Origin: Deltaproteobacteria bacterium | Lineage (GTDB): Bacteria; Bdellovibrionota_C; UBA2361; JAAYZI01 | NCBI GenBank assembly: GCA_012514925.1 | Contig: JAAYZI010000137.1 | Coordinates: forward strand, 1 to 19,215 | DNA length: 19,215 bases | Direction: 5' to 3' | In this document: positions 16,146 through 19,215 of the stretch, in pieces | Layout of the letters: the number at the start of each line of letters is the position of its first letter | How positions within the stretch are numbered: position 1 is the stretch's first letter | Notes under the pieces: model-generated | The model's input: the letters and a program-made list of their open reading frames with translations, nothing else | Database searches by the model: none | What the model was told of the DNA's origin: nothing | Made by a program: the position numbers and the translations under genes

Positions 16146-17732
16146 ATGAATTGGGCAGCATCTCCTTTAGCGGCAAGACTGCCTTCCCAGGCTGAGATGG
16201 CAGCCATGGATGAGGCCACCATCTCGGCCGGAGTGGCGGCTTTAGAACTGATGGAGCGAGCAGGCCGGGGCGTTTACGAGACCTTGGCTCTTGATCTTAA
16301 AACTATAGAGACTGCCCGCATCTCCATTCTGTGTGGTCCTGGAAATAACGGGGGAGATGGCTTGGTAGTGGCTAGGTACTTGCGTGAGGCAGGCGCGGAA
16401 GTGAAGGTCGTGCTTAGTGCAGCGCGGCGATTTTCTCCGGCACTTGATGCGCAGCTGGATAAGTTCGTAGCGGGCGGGGGAAGTGTGCATGTTTTCGGCC
16501 AAGGCATGGAGGGACGTTCCCTAGCCCCTATAGTGACCCACGAACTGGCGGATCTGTTTAAGCACAGCGACTTGATTGTAGATGCTCTTTTAGGGACCGG
16601 TCAGAAGCAAGCTCCACGGGGCAGTATAGCGGCGCTGGTGGAGCTTCTACGCGCCAGCCTCTCGGATACGGGGAGTGCGCGGGTTGTGGCTATCGATATT
16701 CCGACCGGCATTAATGCTGATAGTGGCGAGGTGTACGATCCTTGCGTACGGGCGGACCAAACAATATCAATTGAGCTTATTAAACGAGGCCTGTTGCAAT
16801 ATCCTGCCAGAGAATATTGCGGAGAGTTAAAAACTGTGCCGATTGGCATTAACTGCGAGGGCCAGTGCGAGTTTGAACTGCTCACAGCTTCTGCTCTGAC
16901 GCTGCCGGTGCCCAGAAGACCGGATGCGCATAAGGGCGAGTTCGGGCACGTCTTAGTGGTGGGTGGGTCAAGCCGTATGCCGGGAGCAGCCGCTCTTTGC
17001 GCTATTTCGGCTTTGCGCGCCGGGGCGGGACTAGTCACAAAGACCGAGTTTGGTTCCTGTTTTTTTCCGGAGATTATGCTTGAACCGGTTGAGCATTGCG
17101 GCCTAGGCTATTTGGGGTTGGAGGCTGCCAATCAGCTAATTGAAAGGGCCTCCCACGCTACTGTTTTGGTGCTTGGTCCCGGCATGGGGAGAGCGCCGGA
17201 AACCGGGGAACTGTTGCTTAGGCTCCTCTCAGAGTGTCTTTTGCCTACCGTGTTGGATGCGGATGGTTTGAACTTGTTGGCTAGCTCTGGTTCTAGATTA
17301 ACGTCGCTTAAACATGTGATTTTGACACCTCATCCGGGAGAAGCTGCGAGGCTTTTGGGAGAAACTACGGCCGAGGTGCAGCGGGATCGTTACTCAGCAG
17401 CCGCTAGGATCGCCAAGCAAACTTCGGCGTTGGTGGTTCTTAAAGGCGCTTCTAGCATAGTGCATGATGGGACGCGCGGATTTGTAAATCCAACCGGGAA
17501 TCCTTACATGGCTACGGCTGGAAGCGGTGATGTATTGGCGGGAATTTTAGCCGGGCTGCTGGCGCAGAGGATGTCGGCGTTGGAAGCCGCAAAAACTGCG
17601 GTCTTTCTACATGGACGGGCAGGGGATTTGGCGCACGCGGCAAGCAAGGGGAACATCATAGCGGGGGATATTATCTCTTACCTGGGAGCGGCGTTCGAGA
17701 GTCTAAGGATCGAATCGGGAGGGTTGTCTTGA
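16146..17732 (+). CDS. nnr: Bifunctional NAD(P)HX epimerase/ADP-dependent NAD(P)HX dehydratase
   Basis: The 528-residue protein repairs hydrated NADH and NADPH (NADHX, NADPHX). The N-terminal YjeF_N epimerase domain (about 1-225) contains GPGNNGGDG at 64-72 and VAIDIPTGINADSGEV. The C-terminal ribokinase-like dehydratase (about 240-520) contains GEFGHVLVVGGS, PGAAALCAISALRAGAG, VLDADGLNLLA, ILTPHPGEAARLLG and GSGDVLAG with catalytic D462. The fusion order and length match E. coli Nnr (YjeF, about 515). The ATG at 16146 has a weak CCAGG before it. In Geobacter-like clusters pdxJ and acpS usually separate glmM from this gene; here only 26 bases do. Its TGA stop shares one base with the tsaE ATG. 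Confidence 0.95.
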   Translation: MNWAASPLAARLPSQAEMAAMDEATISAGVAALELMERAGRGVYETLALDLKTIETARISILCGPGNNGGDGLVVARYLREAGAEVKVVLSAARRFSPALDAQLDKFVAGGGSVHVFGQGMEGRSLAPIVTHELADLFKHSDLIVDALLGTGQKQAPRGSIAALVELLRASLSDTGSARVVAIDIPTGINADSGEVYDPCVRADQTISIELIKRGLLQYPAREYCGELKTVPIGINCEGQCEFELLTASALTLPVPRRPDAHKGEFGHVLVVGGSSRMPGAAALCAISALRAGAGLVTKTEFGSCFFPEIMLEPVEHCGLGYLGLEAANQLIERASHATVLVLGPGMGRAPETGELLLRLLSECLLPTVLDADGLNLLASSGSRLTSLKHVILTPHPGEAARLLGETTAEVQRDRYSAAARIAKQTSALVVLKGASSIVHDGTRGFVNPTGNPYMATAGSGDVLAGILAGLLAQRMSALEAAKTAVFLHGRAGDLAHAASKGNIIAGDIISYLGAAFESLRIESGGLS

Positions 17733-18169
17733 TGGAGCAGCGGGTGCTTGATGAGAAGCAGACGGAAAAGCTCGCTGGGAAGATTGCAGCAAAGGTAAAG
17801 GGTGGAAGGACGATTGGTCTTGTTGGTGGGTTAGGCGCGGGCAAAACCACTTTTGTGCGGTATTTTGCAGAAGGGTTGGGGGTTAAAAATAGGGTTAGCT
17901 CGCCTTCTTATGCGCTTTGTTTTGAGTATCAGACTCCTCAGGGTTTGCTGATAGAGCATTGGGATCTTTATCGGGTTACGGAGGTTCCGCAGGAGTTGTT
18001 GGAGCCTGTTTCCCCGGATGTAATTCGGCTTATTGAATGGGCCGACAAATTTCCGTCAATACTTTCCGACTTGGATGCAGTGCTTTCCTTTTCATTATCT
18101 GAGCAAGACCCGGAAGGACCTCGCACACTTGGGTTTGTAGGACAACTGTTAGAAGAAGGGCTGGAGTAG
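17732..18169 (+). CDS. tsaE: tRNA t6A37 biosynthesis ATPase TsaE
   Basis: TsaE is the ATPase that works with TsaB and TsaD to add threonylcarbamoyl to A37 of ANN-decoding tRNAs. The 145-residue protein has Walker A GLGAGKTT at about 33-40, the SSPSYALCFEY strand with the conserved SPS, HWDLYRV and IEWADK, all typical of the family. I place the start at ATG 17732, one codon after a TTG at 17729, because GGGAGG at 17717-17722 gives good spacing. It overlaps the preceding stop as TGATG, so the two genes are probably translationally coupled. It is the last gene of the operon; ten bases after the stop comes a palindromic repeat. Confidence 0.95.
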   Translation: MEQRVLDEKQTEKLAGKIAAKVKGGRTIGLVGGLGAGKTTFVRYFAEGLGVKNRVSSPSYALCFEYQTPQGLLIEHWDLYRVTEVPQELLEPVSPDVIRLIEWADKFPSILSDLDAVLSFSLSEQDPEGPRTLGFVGQLLEEGLE

Positions 18170-18179
18170 TTTTAATTAA

Positions 18180-18222
18180 CCGTTTACATGAATATTACTT
18201 TCTCCAGAGAAAGTAATATTCA
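18180..18222 (+). repeat. Dispersed palindromic repeat with perfect 34-nt palindrome (copy B)
   Basis: The left core CCGTTTACAT leads into a palindrome with 16-base arms: TGAATATTACTTTCTC at 18189-18204, CA centre, and its exact complement at 18207-18222. Other copies share the left part and the inner 7-8 base arms but not the symmetric right half. It lies between the tsaE stop and a converging minus-strand gene, where it may act as a two-way terminator or mRNA end stabiliser. No T run follows. Confidence 0.85.
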
Positions 18223-18267
18223 GCGCTTCTCAACCTGGGAAGGGCGTGGCTAGATAAAGTCCACGAA

Positions 18268-18642
18268 TTAACGCGCAGGGTCGATTGACTCAAAGAGCTG
18301 AAGGCTTTTTTTTGGTCCAATGCCATGTACGACTTCTAAGGCGTGGTGTCTGCTATGTGGCTCAAGCTGCAAGGCTTCTTTCCGGATCTGGTGACGTGAT
18401 TCTATGATTCGTTCCGAAAAGGCATCAGATATCCCTGGGACTAGCTGTAACCCATAATTACCACTTGAAGTCAGCGCAAGTTTTTCTCCAACCGCTAAAC
18501 AGCTTTCAGGATCTGTGCGGGCCTGAGATGGCTGAAAAGAGTAGAAGCGGCGGCTGGTTGGTTTACCAGAGTAATCAACCATAACAGTTAGAGCAACCAC
18601 TCCAATAAGCACATAAGATAGGGCCAAGTAATAACGTCTCAT
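18268..18642 (-). CDS. Membrane-anchored helix-hairpin-helix protein (ComEA-like)
   Basis: The 124-residue protein starts with MRRYYLALSYVLIGVVALTV, a basic stretch and a single hydrophobic segment (about 5-23). This would be a signal anchor or uncleaved signal peptide. The middle is polar. Residues about 62-120 hold two helix-hairpin-helix-like motifs: LQLVPGISDAFSERIIESR and, after about 20 residues, LEVVHGIGPKKSLQLF. This paired pattern is characteristic of ComEA and related proteins that bind DNA outside the inner membrane during uptake; similar domains occur in other small proteins. The first hairpin has GIS instead of GIG, a common variation. No other competence gene is in the window, so a role in DNA uptake is only suggested. 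The ATG is at 18642. It is convergent with the core operon. Confidence 0.7.
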   Translation of the reverse strand: MRRYYLALSYVLIGVVALTVMVDYSGKPTSRRFYSFQPSQARTDPESCLAVGEKLALTSSGNYGLQLVPGISDAFSERIIESRHQIRKEALQLEPHSRHHALEVVHGIGPKKSLQLFESIDPAR

Positions 18643-18723
18643 CTATGTCTATACTCGCCGAAAGCTTGGCTAGGTTGCGGAGAAATTTTGGTAGGTCTGA
18701 TTACAGCAGCTAGGTTAGGTATT

Positions 18724-19041
18724 CTAGGCCTCAACGTCTAACTTCTGCCCGCTGTGTTTACGCGGTGCTTTAAGCTTGGGATTCTCTTTAGAAACTTTCT
18801 CTTCCGGAGCAAAGCCACCGTGCACCCTCTCTTCAGGCTTCATTACTCCTCGTTTACGGCTGTCGGCGGTTTTTAGATTTTTCTCTGCTACAACTTGGCT
18901 AAGAGCCGTAAGCTGTTGTTGAACTATTTGAGGATTGGGCGGAACTTCCCGCACAGCTTGGACCGATGTCGAGTTCTGGACCGTCTGTGAGGAAACTAAA
19001 GAAACGTTAGTTGTGGCAATTGAGGCCATAAGTAAACCCAA
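18724..19041 (-). CDS. Hypothetical small protein, probably exported
   Basis: I do not recognise this protein. From TTG 19041 it has 105 residues; the frame is open further up to 19071 and would add RRQIRRACS in front. This makes a plausible signal peptide (basic run, then GLLMASIATTNVSLVSS). Start choices are CTG 19071, ATT 19059, TTG 19041 or ATG 19029, none with a Shine-Dalgarno sequence. A TATATA at 19080-19085 (minus strand) could be the -10 box, putting transcription start near 19073. The rest is hydrophilic and probably disordered, with Gln-rich, Pro-rich and then Lys/Glu-rich parts and no cysteines. It may be co-transcribed with the helix-hairpin-helix gene 81 bases downstream. Confidence 0.5.
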   Translation of the reverse strand: MGLLMASIATTNVSLVSSQTVQNSTSVQAVREVPPNPQIVQQQLTALSQVVAEKNLKTADSRKRGVMKPEERVHGGFAPEEKVSKENPKLKAPRKHSGQKLDVEA

Positions 19042-19113
19042 GGAGCAAGCGCGTCTAATTTGGCGTCGCAGCTATCATCTATATAAATCGGCAGGTTTGA
19101 GCTTAACTTAATA

Positions 19114-19136
19114 ATTATCTGTATTTTGTAGATAAT
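19114..19136. promoter_or_regulatory. Inverted repeat upstream of the small exported protein gene
   Basis: ATTATCT at 19114-19120 and AGATAAT at 19130-19136 are perfect inverted 7-mers around a 9-base spacer in a very A-T rich stretch. They lie 30-55 bases upstream of the putative TATATA -10 box on the minus strand, so an operator is possible. A 10-base palindrome TGTAATTACA follows at 19141-19150. Confidence 0.3.
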
Positions 19137-19176
19137 GTACTGTAATTACATAATAACTAGGAACCGAAAGCAAAGC

Positions 19177-19215
19177 GGTATCCGTTTATGTGAATATTAC
19201 TTTCTCTGGAGAAAG
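19177..19215 (+). repeat. Dispersed palindromic repeat, cut by window end (copy A3)
   Basis: It starts GGTATCCGTTTATGTG, continues with GAATATTA and the palindrome with TG centre, and ends exactly at the last base of the window. The final 25 bases are identical to bases 10-34. The right half is not visible. Confidence 0.8.

Noticed and set aside
1..19215. CRISPR array made of the palindromic repeats
   Set aside because: Copies are far apart, irregularly spaced, in both orientations and without cas genes.
1..19215. Circular replicon inferred from similar ends
   Set aside because: The terminal matches differ at bases 7-9 and are simply two copies of a dispersed repeat; gene content is chromosomal.

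Overview
This 19.2 kb window looks like chromosomal DNA from a Gram-negative bacterium, most likely from the deltaproteobacterial group in the broad sense or an uncultured relative. The main clue is gene order: tilS, ftsH, cdaA, cdaR (ybbR), glmM, nnrE-nnrD fusion and tsaE run in one direction. This resembles the tilS-ftsH-folP-cdaA-ybbR-glmM-pdxJ-acpS-nnr-tsaE cluster that I recall from Geobacter-like genomes, but here folP, pdxJ and acpS are absent. Base composition looks close to balanced and several genes appear to start at TTG or GTG. No species can be named from the sequence alone.

Left region (1-2307, accessory in character): a repeat-rich leader, a CAT-anticodon tRNA (probably elongator Met) and an unrecognised 263-residue helical protein. 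An approximately 80 bp repeat lies on each side of that pair in opposite orientation. Then comes a two-gene toxin-antitoxin operon (Phd-like antitoxin, PIN-domain toxin) with a strong promoter placed only a few bases before the antitoxin start.

Protein-quality-control region (2386-7342): djlA on the minus strand faces away from a CbpA-type dnaJ and clpB on the plus strand. The 470 bp between djlA and dnaJ holds repeat fragments, an intrinsic-terminator-like hairpin with no plus-strand gene before it, and small hairpins just before the dnaJ ribosome binding site.

Middle (7423-9899): a 595-residue RDD membrane protein with a long unrecognised C-terminal domain on the minus strand, then a small DoxX-family membrane protein on the plus strand.

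Right core operon (9979-18169): tRNA-Ile2 lysidine synthetase, the FtsH protease, the c-di-AMP cyclase CdaA with its regulator CdaR and with GlmM, the bifunctional NAD(P)HX repair enzyme, and TsaE of the t6A pathway. Genes from cdaA to glmM overlap by 4 bases, as does the toxin-antitoxin pair, which suggests translational coupling. The cluster joins tRNA modification, membrane proteolysis, second-messenger control of cell-wall precursor supply and metabolite repair. It ends in a perfect 34-nt palindrome. Beyond this are two small minus-strand genes for probably exported or membrane-anchored proteins, one carrying ComEA-like helix-hairpin-helix motifs.

The most unusual signal is a dispersed intergenic repeat family. 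Its left module begins with a CCGTTTACGT-like core followed by a GAATATTA segment and a palindromic core (CTTTCTC, 2-nt centre TG or CA, GAGAAAG). A right module ends with a related sequence in the opposite orientation. Copies lie at 1-98, 1427-1509, 18180-18222 and 19177-19215; 3503-3549 appears to lack exactly the hairpin. The window begins and ends inside copies, so it may be an assembly contig bounded by this repeat.
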